A stretch of 12,971 nt of DNA, from NCBI GenBank assembly GCA_029287645.1, contig JARFQS010000001.1:1-12971 (forward strand). The letters run 5' to 3'. Below, piece after piece: positions 1-6,564 of this stretch. Made by a program: the position numbers and the translations under genes. Position 1 is the first letter of the stretch; every line of letters starts with the position of its first letter. Origin of the DNA: Thermoanaerobaculia bacterium (lineage in GTDB: Bacteria; Acidobacteriota; Thermoanaerobaculia; Multivoradales; JAHEKO01). The notes beneath the pieces were generated by a model, which did not search any database, was not told where the DNA came from, and saw only the letters and a program-made list of their open reading frames with translations.

Positions 1-1
1 C

Positions 2-148
2 TTCATCCGGGCTCATGTGGCCAGTTTCGAGCAAGTCCGAGATCACGGCAGCTTCCAGGAGCTGCACCATCTCGGTCTGCTGCGGACCGAAGGCAAGGAC
101 TACGCCATTCAGGATGGTGATGTCGTCGAGTTTGTCTTCAGCCATTGA
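2..148 (+). CDS. ychF: Ribosome-binding ATPase YchF, C-terminal end only (partial)
   Basis: The last 48 codons of a gene that begins before the window; the stop is TGA at 146-148. The residues FIRAHV near the start of the fragment and TEGKDYAIQDGDVVEF near the end match the C-terminal TGS-like domain of the Obg-related ATPase YchF/OLA1, whose members usually end in a GKDYxVxDGDVxxFxF pattern. YchF is a cytoplasmic P-loop ATPase associated with ribosomes and stress responses. The G domain lies outside the window, so the call rests on this tail alone. A hairpin follows the stop at once, so the gene appears to end its own transcription unit and to have no link to the genes after it. Another TGS-domain protein is the main alternative. 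Confidence 0.78.
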   Translation, partial: FIRAHVASFEQVRDHGSFQELHHLGLLRTEGKDYAIQDGDVVEFVFSH

Positions 149-149
149 C

Positions 150-171
150 GAGCTTCGGGGTGCCGAAGTTC
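150..171 (+). terminator. Terminator-like hairpin after ychF
   Basis: A 9-bp stem (150-158 with 163-171, one G-U pair at 152/169) closes a GGTG tetraloop, starting 2 nt after the ychF stop. No run of T follows, so it is not a classical intrinsic terminator. It could instead end transcription weakly or protect the 3' end. The stem is seen directly; the function is inferred from its position. Confidence 0.45.
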
Positions 172-213
172 TGGGATCGCTGAATTAGGATCGACAGATC
201 CACACGGTTTGTA

Positions 214-231
214 AGGGCTCGATCGAGCCCT
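214..231. promoter_or_regulatory. 18-bp perfect palindrome upstream of the DUF3604 gene
   Basis: AGGGCTCGATCGAGCCCT is identical to its own reverse complement, is centred on GATC at 221-224, and ends 24 nt before the GTG start at 256. It could be an operator for a dimeric repressor, or in RNA a 7-bp hairpin with a GATC loop in the 5' leader. I could not place a convincing -35/-10 pair beside it, so its role is open. Confidence 0.4.
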
Positions 232-240
232 GTGCAGACA

Positions 241-249
241 GAAAGGGGA
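241..249 (+). promoter_or_regulatory. Ribosome binding site deciding the DUF3604 start
   Basis: GAAAGGGGA ends 6 nt before GTG 256. The only upstream in-frame alternative, GTG 232, sits at the edge of the palindrome with no purine-rich site before it. Starting at 256 also places a lysine just ahead of the hydrophobic signal segment, as expected for an exported protein. Confidence 0.6.
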
Positions 250-255
250 ATTGCA

Positions 256-2163
256 GTGACCAAGAATTCAGCAGTAGCGCTGACGATCCTCGTCCTGGCA
301 GCGGCAACCATGCCCGCCCTCTCCATCGGGCAGGAGTATGTTCCCGACAAGGACGCAGTCGCCGAACTGCATGGCAAGAAGGAATTCTCTCCCTATGTGG
401 GGCGGCAATACCCGACCCGCGTCTTCTGGGGAGAGACCCACCTGCATACGGCCGTTTCGGTCGATGCCGGAACGATGTGCCGCGTCGGCCAGGAGGACGC
501 CTATCGTTTCGCCCGCGGTGAGGAGATCACGACGACGCACGGCTTGAGGGCCAAGCTCTCCAGGCCTCTGGACTGGATCGTCATCTCCGATCACTCCGAG
601 ATGTACGGGCTGATGCCGCAGCTCCTGGCGGGGGATCCCGACATCCTGGCCACCGAGCAGGGCAAGCGCTGGTACGACATGTTGATGACCGGGGACCGGA
701 ACCAGATCTTCGCGGCTGCCATGGAGATTGTCGCCTCGCTGCAGAAGCCGGATCCACCTTTTGCCAGCGAAGGAGTGGTCCGCAATGCGTGGCGCGAGTA
801 CACCGCGCTCGCCGACAAGTACAACGAACCGGGTCGCTTCACCGCCCTGATTGGGTGGGAGTGGACATCGCAGGGTGGTTTCAACCTGCACCGCAACGTC
901 ATCTTCCGCGGCGACTCGACGGTCGCCAACCAGACCGTCCCGTATTCGCAGTTCGACAGCCAGAATCCGGAGGACCTATGGCGCTTCCTTGCCAACTTCC
1001 GCGAGAAGACGGGTGGTCAGATCATGGCCATTCCGCACAATGGCAACTTGAGCAATGGCCGCATGTTTACCGTCGAGACCTTCGACGGACAGCCGCTCGA
1101 CAAAGAGCTCGCCCAGCTTCGCGCCTCGATCGAGTTCTTGGTTGAGACCACCCAGATCAAAGGAGACAGTGAGGCCCACCCCTTCCTGTCGCCGGACGAC
1201 GAGTTCGCCGACTACGAGACCTGGGACAAGGCGAACCTCGACGGAACCGAGGTCAAGACCAATGACATGTTCCGCTGGGAGTACTCACGGGAGGCGCTCA
1301 AGACCGGCCTCATGCTCGACAAGCGCCTCGGGGTCAATCCCTACAAGTTCGGGATGATCGGGAGCACCGACGCCCACACCGCCATGACGGCCGTCGAAGA
1401 AGAGAACTTCTTCGGCAAGCACTCCGGCGTCGAACCCGAGCCCCACCGTTGGGAGCACATCGTGATCGAGTCGCCGAAGGACCCGAACCTGACGGTCTAC
1501 GGGTGGCAACAGGCCGCCTCCGGCTATGCCGGAGTCTGGGCCAAGGAGAACACGCGCGAGGCGATCTTCGATGCCATGAAGCGCAAGGAGGTCTATGCGA
1601 CGACCGGTCCCCGCATGCTGGTGCGGTTCTTCGGCGGCTGGGAATTCGAGGCGAGTGACGCTCAGTCCCGGATGCCTGGCGGCATCGGCTACGAGAAGGG
1701 TGTGCCGATGGGCGGTGATCTTCGCAGGGGCTCCGCTGGGGAGGCGCCGAGCTTCCTCGTCGCGGCGATGAAGGACCCCTTCAGCGGCAACCTGGATCGC
1801 CTTCAGATCATCAAGGGCTGGATGGACGAGAGCGGCGAGCTCCACGAGAAGGTGTACGACGTCGCCTGGAGCGGCGATCGCCAGCCCGGCGCCAACGGCA
1901 AGCTCCCGGCCGTGGGCAACACGGTCGACGTTGCCAACGCGACCTGGAGCAATTCGATCGGCTCGCCTGAGCTGATCGCAGTTTGGGAAGACCCGGACTT
2001 CGACCCTGAAGAATCGGCCTTCTACTACGCTCGGGTCATCGAGATTCCAACGCCGCGTTGGACTGCCTACGAGGCCAAGCGGTTCGGTGTCGACATGCCC
2101 GACGAGGTGCCGATGACGACCCAGGAGCGGGCCTACACATCACCGATCTGGTACACGCCGTAG
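256..2163 (+). CDS. Exported DUF3604 family protein (PHP-like metal-dependent hydrolase fold)
   Basis: 635 residues from GTG 256. Residues 1 to about 26 form a Sec-type signal peptide: a short basic start, a hydrophobic core rich in A, L and V, then SIGQ. The mature part carries DUF3604 hallmarks: GETHLHT with His62 and His64, SDHSE with Asp112-His113, an IPHNGN motif with His261, GSTDAH with Asp372 and His374, and a later YATTGPRM stretch. The spaced His/Asp sets resemble PHP-type metallohydrolases, so a metal-dependent hydrolase acting in the periplasm or outside the cell is inferred; no substrate is established that I know of. The length is normal for the family. It stands alone between ychF and a convergent gene, and nothing ties it to the hopanoid genes. 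Family call is firm, function unknown. Confidence 0.9.
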   Translation: MTKNSAVALTILVLAAATMPALSIGQEYVPDKDAVAELHGKKEFSPYVGRQYPTRVFWGETHLHTAVSVDAGTMCRVGQEDAYRFARGEEITTTHGLRAKLSRPLDWIVISDHSEMYGLMPQLLAGDPDILATEQGKRWYDMLMTGDRNQIFAAAMEIVASLQKPDPPFASEGVVRNAWREYTALADKYNEPGRFTALIGWEWTSQGGFNLHRNVIFRGDSTVANQTVPYSQFDSQNPEDLWRFLANFREKTGGQIMAIPHNGNLSNGRMFTVETFDGQPLDKELAQLRASIEFLVETTQIKGDSEAHPFLSPDDEFADYETWDKANLDGTEVKTNDMFRWEYSREALKTGLMLDKRLGVNPYKFGMIGSTDAHTAMTAVEEENFFGKHSGVEPEPHRWEHIVIESPKDPNLTVYGWQQAASGYAGVWAKENTREAIFDAMKRKEVYATTGPRMLVRFFGGWEFEASDAQSRMPGGIGYEKGVPMGGDLRRGSAGEAPSFLVAAMKDPFSGNLDRLQIIKGWMDESGELHEKVYDVAWSGDRQPGANGKLPAVGNTVDVANATWSNSIGSPELIAVWEDPDFDPEESAFYYARVIEIPTPRWTAYEAKRFGVDMPDEVPMTTQERAYTSPIWYTP

Positions 2164-2202
2164 GAGGGCCTTTTCCGCGGTCCTGAACAGTAGGAATCAG
2201 GT

Positions 2203-2215
2203 CGAGGTGGCCTCG
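2203..2215. terminator. Small hairpin in the convergent gap
   Basis: CGAGG/CCTCG forms a 5-bp stem with a TGG loop in the 80-bp gap between the converging DUF3604 and TatT-like genes. Its placement suits a two-way terminator, but the stem is short and there is no T-run on either strand. Low confidence. Confidence 0.22.
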
Positions 2216-2243
2216 CCCAGGAGACGATCCGGGGCGGGGCCTT

Positions 2244-3113
2244 TCAGTTCTCGAGCGAATCCAGGAGGACCCTGGCGTCCTCGATGACCTGAGTGTGCTC
2301 CACCACGTAGGCCGGGTCGGGCGTTCGTTGCACGAGATCTTCCAGAATCTCCAGCGCCTCGGGCTCCTGGTCTGGAAAGTGCTCCAGCAGGGCCTCGGCG
2401 AGAAAGTAGAGGGTGAGTGGGGCATCCGGTGCCAGCTCGTGGGCTCGCCGGAGCTCGCTGATCGCCGTCTTTCGATCGACCCAACCCGTGACGAAGGGAA
2501 GCTTGGGAGCTTCGGAGTGAAGCCGTCCGAGGACCCGATGGCCCCCCGCCTCTTCGATCTCTTCATCGATCTCGATGACTACCTCGGAGAAGTTGCGGAT
2601 CTTCTTGGCCACCCCTTCCCTGGCCGCCGCTATCTTCCCCCGGTAGCGGCCCCAGAGGCCCCAGTGAACCGATGACCAGAAGTAGATCTGTGCCGAGTCG
2701 GTCGTGTCGGCCAGCGCCGCGGCCAGCTTCTCGGCCTTCAAGGAGTCGGGATCGTCTCCCAGGCCCGCCGCTATCGCGACCTGTTCTCGACCCACATCGG
2801 CGATCTCACGCGCCTTCTCATAGAGAGCCAGTCTTTCATCGGCATCCTGCAGAACATGCTCGCCTTGGAAGTAGAGGCTCCGTAGGAGCTTCCACCGTGC
2901 TTCGAGGTTCTCGGGGTCCTGGGTCAGGAGCTCTTCGTATGCCGATATGGACTCTCCGATAGGCTCGCCCCGGGCCACCGCGCCCGAGTGTTCCTCGGCC
3001 CTCCGCAGGTAGGCGGCGTCGCCTCGTTCCATGAGGTCCGGATCCTGCCCTGAGACAGGCGATACGGCGGAAAGAAGGAGCGTCAATGCCAAGAATGGGG
3101 CCACGGTTTTCAA
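2244..3113 (-). CDS. Exported TatT-like (TRAP transporter T-component) helical repeat protein
   Basis: 289 residues, starting at TTG (complement of 3111-3113). Residues 1-22 are a clear signal peptide with likely cleavage at VSG/QD; there is no lipobox Cys. The rest is helical and TPR-like: YEELLTQDPENLEARWKLLRS near 59-80, an aromatic YFWSSVHWGLWGRY stretch at 144-157, then HRVLGRLHSEAPKLPFVTGWVDR at 192-214 and a repeat with AHELAPDAPLTLYFLAEALL at 224-243. The aromatic segment and the GRLH...PFVTGWV block resemble the TatT family, periplasmic helical proteins first described as partners of TRAP transporter substrate-binding proteins. No TRAP P, Q or M genes are in this window, so a transport role is unproven. 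It converges on the DUF3604 gene and diverges from shc. A generic exported TPR protein is the fallback. Confidence 0.72.
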   Translation of the reverse strand: MKTVAPFLALTLLLSAVSPVSGQDPDLMERGDAAYLRRAEEHSGAVARGEPIGESISAYEELLTQDPENLEARWKLLRSLYFQGEHVLQDADERLALYEKAREIADVGREQVAIAAGLGDDPDSLKAEKLAAALADTTDSAQIYFWSSVHWGLWGRYRGKIAAAREGVAKKIRNFSEVVIEIDEEIEEAGGHRVLGRLHSEAPKLPFVTGWVDRKTAISELRRAHELAPDAPLTLYFLAEALLEHFPDQEPEALEILEDLVQRTPDPAYVVEHTQVIEDARVLLDSLEN

Positions 3114-3119
3114 GATCCC

Positions 3120-3126
3120 ACCTCCT
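3120..3126 (-). promoter_or_regulatory. Consensus Shine-Dalgarno for the TTG-started TatT-like gene
   Basis: On the minus strand AGGAGGT lies 6 nt before the TTG codon at 3113-3111, which fixes this rare start codon. The leader just upstream can fold into a small hairpin (3125-3141) whose last bases overlap the first bases of the site. Confidence 0.75.
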
Positions 3127-3240
3127 GAAGGTGCCTTTCAGTCTGCTGCCCGCATTGGGGCGACCGTGAGGGCGTGAACTCTCTCGAGCCCTGATCGTAT
3201 CCTCTAAGCATCGGCAGAGGGTAGCGAGGAGTCGCAAAGC

Positions 3241-3260
3241 CATGATAGAAACTCACAGCG
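3241..3260 (+). repeat. Direct repeat copy 1 in the shc upstream region
   Basis: CATGATAGAAACTCACAGCG matches the 20-mer at 3287-3306 at 17 of 20 positions, 46 bp apart start to start. It lies about 150 bp upstream of shc in the divergent spacer. A regulator binding site is inferred. Confidence 0.6.
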
Positions 3261-3284
3261 CTTCGCAGGGTTGGTAAGAAGCGC
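3258..3284. repeat. Inverted repeat between the two direct repeats
   Basis: GCGCTTC (3258-3264) and GAAGCGC (3278-3284) are exact inverted copies around a 13-nt centre, placed almost wholly between the direct repeats. It could be an operator or a leader hairpin. Confidence 0.45.
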
Positions 3285-3286
3285 GA

Positions 3287-3306
3287 CATGAAAGAAACTC
3301 AGAGCC
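3287..3306 (+). repeat. Direct repeat copy 2 in the shc upstream region
   Basis: CATGAAAGAAACTCAGAGCC differs from copy 1 (3241-3260) at three positions. With copy 1 it suggests two binding sites for one regulator on the same side of the shc start. Confidence 0.6.
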
Positions 3307-3318
3307 AGGGACCTGCTC

Positions 3319-3333
3319 GAAGCGGCCCGCTTC
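3319..3333. promoter_or_regulatory. 15-bp palindrome upstream of shc
   Basis: GAAGCGG and CCGCTTC flank a single central C (3326), giving a perfect 7+1+7 inverted repeat 12 bp after direct repeat copy 2. It could bind a dimeric regulator; as RNA it would be a 5-bp hairpin with a 5-nt loop. The rest of the 3114-3405 spacer shows no clear -35/-10 pair for either divergent gene. Confidence 0.4.
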
Positions 3334-3405
3334 CAGGGATGCTGCAGCTGTGTCCGTGGCAGGTGTTGAACGCCGATTCTTGTGACAGGGGAGTGTCGAG
3401 GAGCA

Positions 3406-5424
3406 ATGGACCAGATGTCTTTGCAGGGAATCTCGGAGCCCACGGCAGAGGACACGCGGGCGCCCTCGCTGATGGTCGACCGCCTGGAGCGGATTCGCGA
3501 GTCCATCCACAGCGCAAGGCAGCACCTCCTGGATCTGCAGGAGCCCGACGGTCATTGGTGTGCGGAGCTCGAGGGCGACACCATCCTCGAGAGCGAGTAC
3601 GTGCTTCTGCTGCATTTCCTGGGTCGCACCGACGAGGAGAGAGTACGTAAAGCCGCCAACTACCTGCGATCCAAGCAACTACCGGACGGCGGATGGGGTG
3701 GATATCCAGGCGGTGGAGCCGATGTCAGCACGTCGGTCAAGGCCTATCTCGTCTTGAAGTTGGTCGGTGACGATCCCGAAGCGCCACATATGACCAGGGC
3801 CAGAGAGGTCATTCGTCGCAAGGGCGGCCTGCACGCCTGCAACTCTTTCACCAAGATCTACCTGTCCATCTTCGGGCAATACGAGTGGGACAAGAGCCCT
3901 GGCGTGCCGCCCGAGCTCTTGCTGCTGCCACTGTGGTTTCCGATCAACATCTACGACATGTCGTCCTGGTCCCGGGCCATTGTGGTGCCCTTGAGCATCA
4001 TCTGGGCTCACAAGCCCGAATGTCCGGTGCCGGAGCACGCGGCGATTCCCGAGTTGCTGGTCGAGAACACCCGACGAGCGGTACCGCAATTCAGTCGGGC
4101 CTCGCTCCTGCATCATGGATGGTCGGCGTTCTTCCAGACCCTGGATCGGATCCACAAACGGATGGAGCGCTGGAATCTGATGCCGCTGCGTGGCCTCGCC
4201 TTGAAGCGGGCCGAGGATTGGATTCTGCCCAGGCTCGAGAAGAGCGATGGCCTCGGAGCCATTTTTCCACCCATCGTCAACACGATCATGGCGCTGCGTT
4301 GTCTGGGATACGCCGAAGACCACCCCACCATCCAGGCTCAGGTCCGGGAGCTGGAGAAGCTGGAGATCGAGGAAGGCGACACGCTGAGGATGGAACCGTG
4401 CAAGTCCCCCGTCTGGGATACGGCGCTGTCGATCAACGCCCTCGGCGAGGCCGACTGTGCCGAGGACAAGGCGAAGCTCGAACAGGCAGTCGAGTGGTTG
4501 CTGACCAAGGAAGTGACGGACCTCGGCGACTGGAAGATCAAGAACCCGAAGGCCTCTGTTGGAGGGTGGTACTTCGAGTACGCCAACGAGTTCTATCCGG
4601 ACTGCGACGACACCGCCCAGGTCCTGTCGGCCGTTGCCAAGCTGCGCCCCCTGTCGGAGGACCTGGACGACCGTTTTGGGGAGGCCTCCAAGAGGGCGAT
4701 CGATTGGCTTGTCAGCATGCAGAATCGAGACGGCGGCTGGGCCTCGTTCGACAAAGACTGCGACAAGGAGTTCCTGACCTACGTCCCGTTCGCCGATCAC
4801 AACGCCATGATCGACCCGAGCACCACGGACATCACGGCCCGCTCCCTCGAGGCGCTGGCGGCCCACGGCTACGATCTCTCGTCCGACGTGGTTCGGCGAG
4901 CCGTCGCCTTCATCCGGCGTCTTCAGAAAGCCGATGGGACCTGGTACGGGCGGTGGGGCTGTAACTACATCTACGGCACCTGGCTGGCGTTGGGTGGTCT
5001 GAGAGCCGCTGGCGAAGACCTGTCGGAGCCCTGGGCCCAGAGAGCCGCCGAATGGTTCAGGAGCTGTCAGAACTCGGATGGCGGTTGGGGTGAGCTTCCG
5101 GACTCCTATGCCGATTCCAGCAAGAAGGGAATCGGCCCCAGCACGGCAGCGCAGACCGCATGGGCGGTTCTCGCGCTCCTGTCGACGGGCGACCGGGACA
5201 GCGACAATCTGACGAGAGGCATCGAGTACCTGGTGACCCACCAGAAGGCCGGTGGCAGCTGGAAAGACGAATGGTGGACAGGCACCGGTTTCCCGGAGGT
5301 CTTCTATCTGGACTATCATCTGTACGCAACCTACTTCTCACTGCTCGCCCTGGAGAGCTACCGTAAGGTGGTGGCTGGCAACGGTGGTGCCGGAACGGCG
5401 TCGGCCGGTCTCCGTGCCGTGTGA
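3406..5424 (+). CDS. shc: Squalene-hopene cyclase
   Basis: 672 residues from ATG 3406; this family (also called HpnF) usually has about 630-730. It cyclises squalene to hopene/hopanol at the cytoplasmic face of the membrane, the committed step to hopanoids. The catalytic proton-donor motif appears as DCDDTA at 399-404, the bacterial hopene type rather than the sterol-cyclase DCTAE. Six QW-type motifs end at W51, W97, W445, W513, W561 and W619. The WGxNYxYGT block follows W513, and the C-terminal GTGFP...FYLDYHLY block of the active-site cavity is present. The start is uncertain: GAGGAG (3398-3403) is only 2 nt from ATG 3406 and 11 nt from ATG 3415, and GTG 3382 has no site before it. It heads a plus-strand run with hpnH 38 nt downstream. 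Confidence 0.96.
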   Translation: MDQMSLQGISEPTAEDTRAPSLMVDRLERIRESIHSARQHLLDLQEPDGHWCAELEGDTILESEYVLLLHFLGRTDEERVRKAANYLRSKQLPDGGWGGYPGGGADVSTSVKAYLVLKLVGDDPEAPHMTRAREVIRRKGGLHACNSFTKIYLSIFGQYEWDKSPGVPPELLLLPLWFPINIYDMSSWSRAIVVPLSIIWAHKPECPVPEHAAIPELLVENTRRAVPQFSRASLLHHGWSAFFQTLDRIHKRMERWNLMPLRGLALKRAEDWILPRLEKSDGLGAIFPPIVNTIMALRCLGYAEDHPTIQAQVRELEKLEIEEGDTLRMEPCKSPVWDTALSINALGEADCAEDKAKLEQAVEWLLTKEVTDLGDWKIKNPKASVGGWYFEYANEFYPDCDDTAQVLSAVAKLRPLSEDLDDRFGEASKRAIDWLVSMQNRDGGWASFDKDCDKEFLTYVPFADHNAMIDPSTTDITARSLEALAAHGYDLSSDVVRRAVAFIRRLQKADGTWYGRWGCNYIYGTWLALGGLRAAGEDLSEPWAQRAAEWFRSCQNSDGGWGELPDSYADSSKKGIGPSTAAQTAWAVLALLSTGDRDSDNLTRGIEYLVTHQKAGGSWKDEWWTGTGFPEVFYLDYHLYATYFSLLALESYRKVVAGNGGAGTASAGLRAV

Positions 5425-5449
5425 GGCGACGGCGAGCTGATCGAATATC

Positions 5450-5453
5450 GGAG
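5450..5453 (+). promoter_or_regulatory. Ribosome binding site deciding the hpnH start
   Basis: GGAG ends 9 nt before ATG 5463. The longer reading from GTG 5421, which overlaps the shc stop, has no site before it and adds 14 residues of unrelated basic sequence ahead of MRFPL, where homologues normally begin. Confidence 0.6.
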
Positions 5454-5462
5454 CACGACGAG

Positions 5463-6464
5463 ATGCGATTCCCACTCCACATCACAACCGACAACATCAA
5501 GCATTCGATGAAGAACGCGTTACAGGGCAATCGGCGCTATCCGTTCGTCCTCATGCTGGAGCCCCTCTACACCTGCAATCTGGCCTGTATCGGATGCGCG
5601 GTCGAGAGGCACACCGGCAAGCTCAAGGACCGGTTGCCTGTCGAGCTCTGTCTGCAGGCGGTGGATGAATGTGGTGCGCCTGGGGTCTCGCTGTGCGGTG
5701 GTGAGCCGACGGTCTACCCGGAGCTCAAAGAGCTCATCGACGGCATCATCGAGCGCAACCGGCACATCTATCTGTGCACCAATGCCTTGCTGATGGACGA
5801 GAAGGTGTTCGGGGTTATCGACCCTCACAAACGACTGAGCATCAACGTCCACCTGGATGGAATGCGCGAGACGCACGACTACGTCTGTGCTCGCGAAGGC
5901 GTCTTCGACAAGGCGATCGAGATGATCAAGGAGTCCAAGCGGCTCGGGTATCACACGATCACCAATACGACGATCTTCAAGGAGACCGAGATCTCGGAGG
6001 TCGAGGAGCTCTGCGAGCTCATGGCCAGCCTCGACGTGGATGGGATGCTGATTTCCCCCGGATATCAATACGAGTCCGTGGAGGAGGACATCTTCATGAC
6101 GAGGCAGGATATCTACGAGAAGTTCCAGCGGGTTCTGGACATCTCGAAGAAGTATCGACTGACCTCGACGCCGATGTTCCTGGAGTTCGCAGCCGGGCTG
6201 CGCGACTACAAGTGCTCGCCCTGGAGTACGGTGACCTTCACGCCCAACGGCTGGAAGGGCCCCTGCTACCTGATTGGCAAGAAATTCACCTGGTCTTGGG
6301 AGGAGTTCTGGAACCTCACCGACTGGGAGTACTGGGAATCGCGAGAGGATCGGTTGTGCCAGAACTGCCTGATGCACTCCGGGTTCGAGGCCTCGGTGGT
6401 CAAGGAGCTGCCCCGCAATCCGGGTGACATGGCCCGACTCATGGCCTGGAATCTGATGGGCTGA
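5463..6464 (+). CDS. hpnH: Radical SAM adenosylhopane synthase HpnH
   Basis: 333 residues. HpnH adds the 5'-deoxyadenosyl radical from SAM to diploptene, giving adenosylhopane, the first C35 intermediate. The radical-SAM cluster motif is CNLACIGC with Cys38, Cys42 and Cys45, spaced CX3CX2C as in this family; GGEP, which contacts SAM, is at 79-82. Cys105 in YLCTNALL lines up with Cys106 of Zymomonas HpnH, reported to quench the product radical, which argues for true HpnH rather than a generic paralog. NVHLDGMRETHD and ISPGYQYE are also family-like. The C-terminal domain keeps CSPW, PCYLIG and Cys299/Cys302, but has Ser306 in LMHSGFE where I recall most homologues having Cys. It sits between shc and hpnA, as in known hopanoid operons. 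Confidence 0.92.
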   Translation: MRFPLHITTDNIKHSMKNALQGNRRYPFVLMLEPLYTCNLACIGCAVERHTGKLKDRLPVELCLQAVDECGAPGVSLCGGEPTVYPELKELIDGIIERNRHIYLCTNALLMDEKVFGVIDPHKRLSINVHLDGMRETHDYVCAREGVFDKAIEMIKESKRLGYHTITNTTIFKETEISEVEELCELMASLDVDGMLISPGYQYESVEEDIFMTRQDIYEKFQRVLDISKKYRLTSTPMFLEFAAGLRDYKCSPWSTVTFTPNGWKGPCYLIGKKFTWSWEEFWNLTDWEYWESREDRLCQNCLMHSGFEASVVKELPRNPGDMARLMAWNLMG

Positions 6465-6489
6465 ATCCCGGGCCGAGCTCCGCTTTCAT

Positions 6490-6519
6490 CTCTTCATCGA
6501 CGGCCGGCAGAATGAAGGC
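6490..6519. repeat. Inverted repeat in the hpnH-hpnA gap
   Basis: CTTCAT (6492-6497) and ATGAAG (6512-6517) pair, extended by one G-U and one C-G pair, to an 8-bp stem with a 14-nt loop. It lies in the 100-bp gap, the longest spacing inside the hopanoid block. It may mark RNA processing or be chance. Confidence 0.25.
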
Positions 6520-6564
6520 GTGAGAGTGCCCGGTTCGAGCAGCACTTGGTCTCAGGGGTAACCA

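Noticed and set aside
3184..3193. 10-mer TCGAGCCCTG shared between the DUF3604 and tatT upstream regions
   Set aside because: Only a half-site is present, without the inverted partner, and a 10-mer match in a GC-rich window can occur by chance. It is kept only as a note under the palindrome finding.
3288..3650. 120-codon plus-strand frame running from the spacer into shc
   Set aside because: It overlaps the shc coding start in another frame, contains the repeat array and has no recognisable content.
3679..5319. 546-codon open frame on the minus strand, opposite shc
   Set aside because: It lies wholly antisense to a gene with full squalene-hopene cyclase motifs, and its translation is rich in G, R, V and L with no recognisable domain. 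It is a shadow frame typical of GC-rich DNA.
5421..5462. GTG start for hpnH overlapping the shc stop
   Set aside because: No ribosome site precedes it and the added basic residues do not look like an HpnH N-terminus; ATG 5463 has GGAG at a good distance.
5520..6377. 285-codon minus-strand frame opposite hpnH
   Set aside because: Antisense to a clear radical SAM gene, with no domain and no ribosome site; a shadow.
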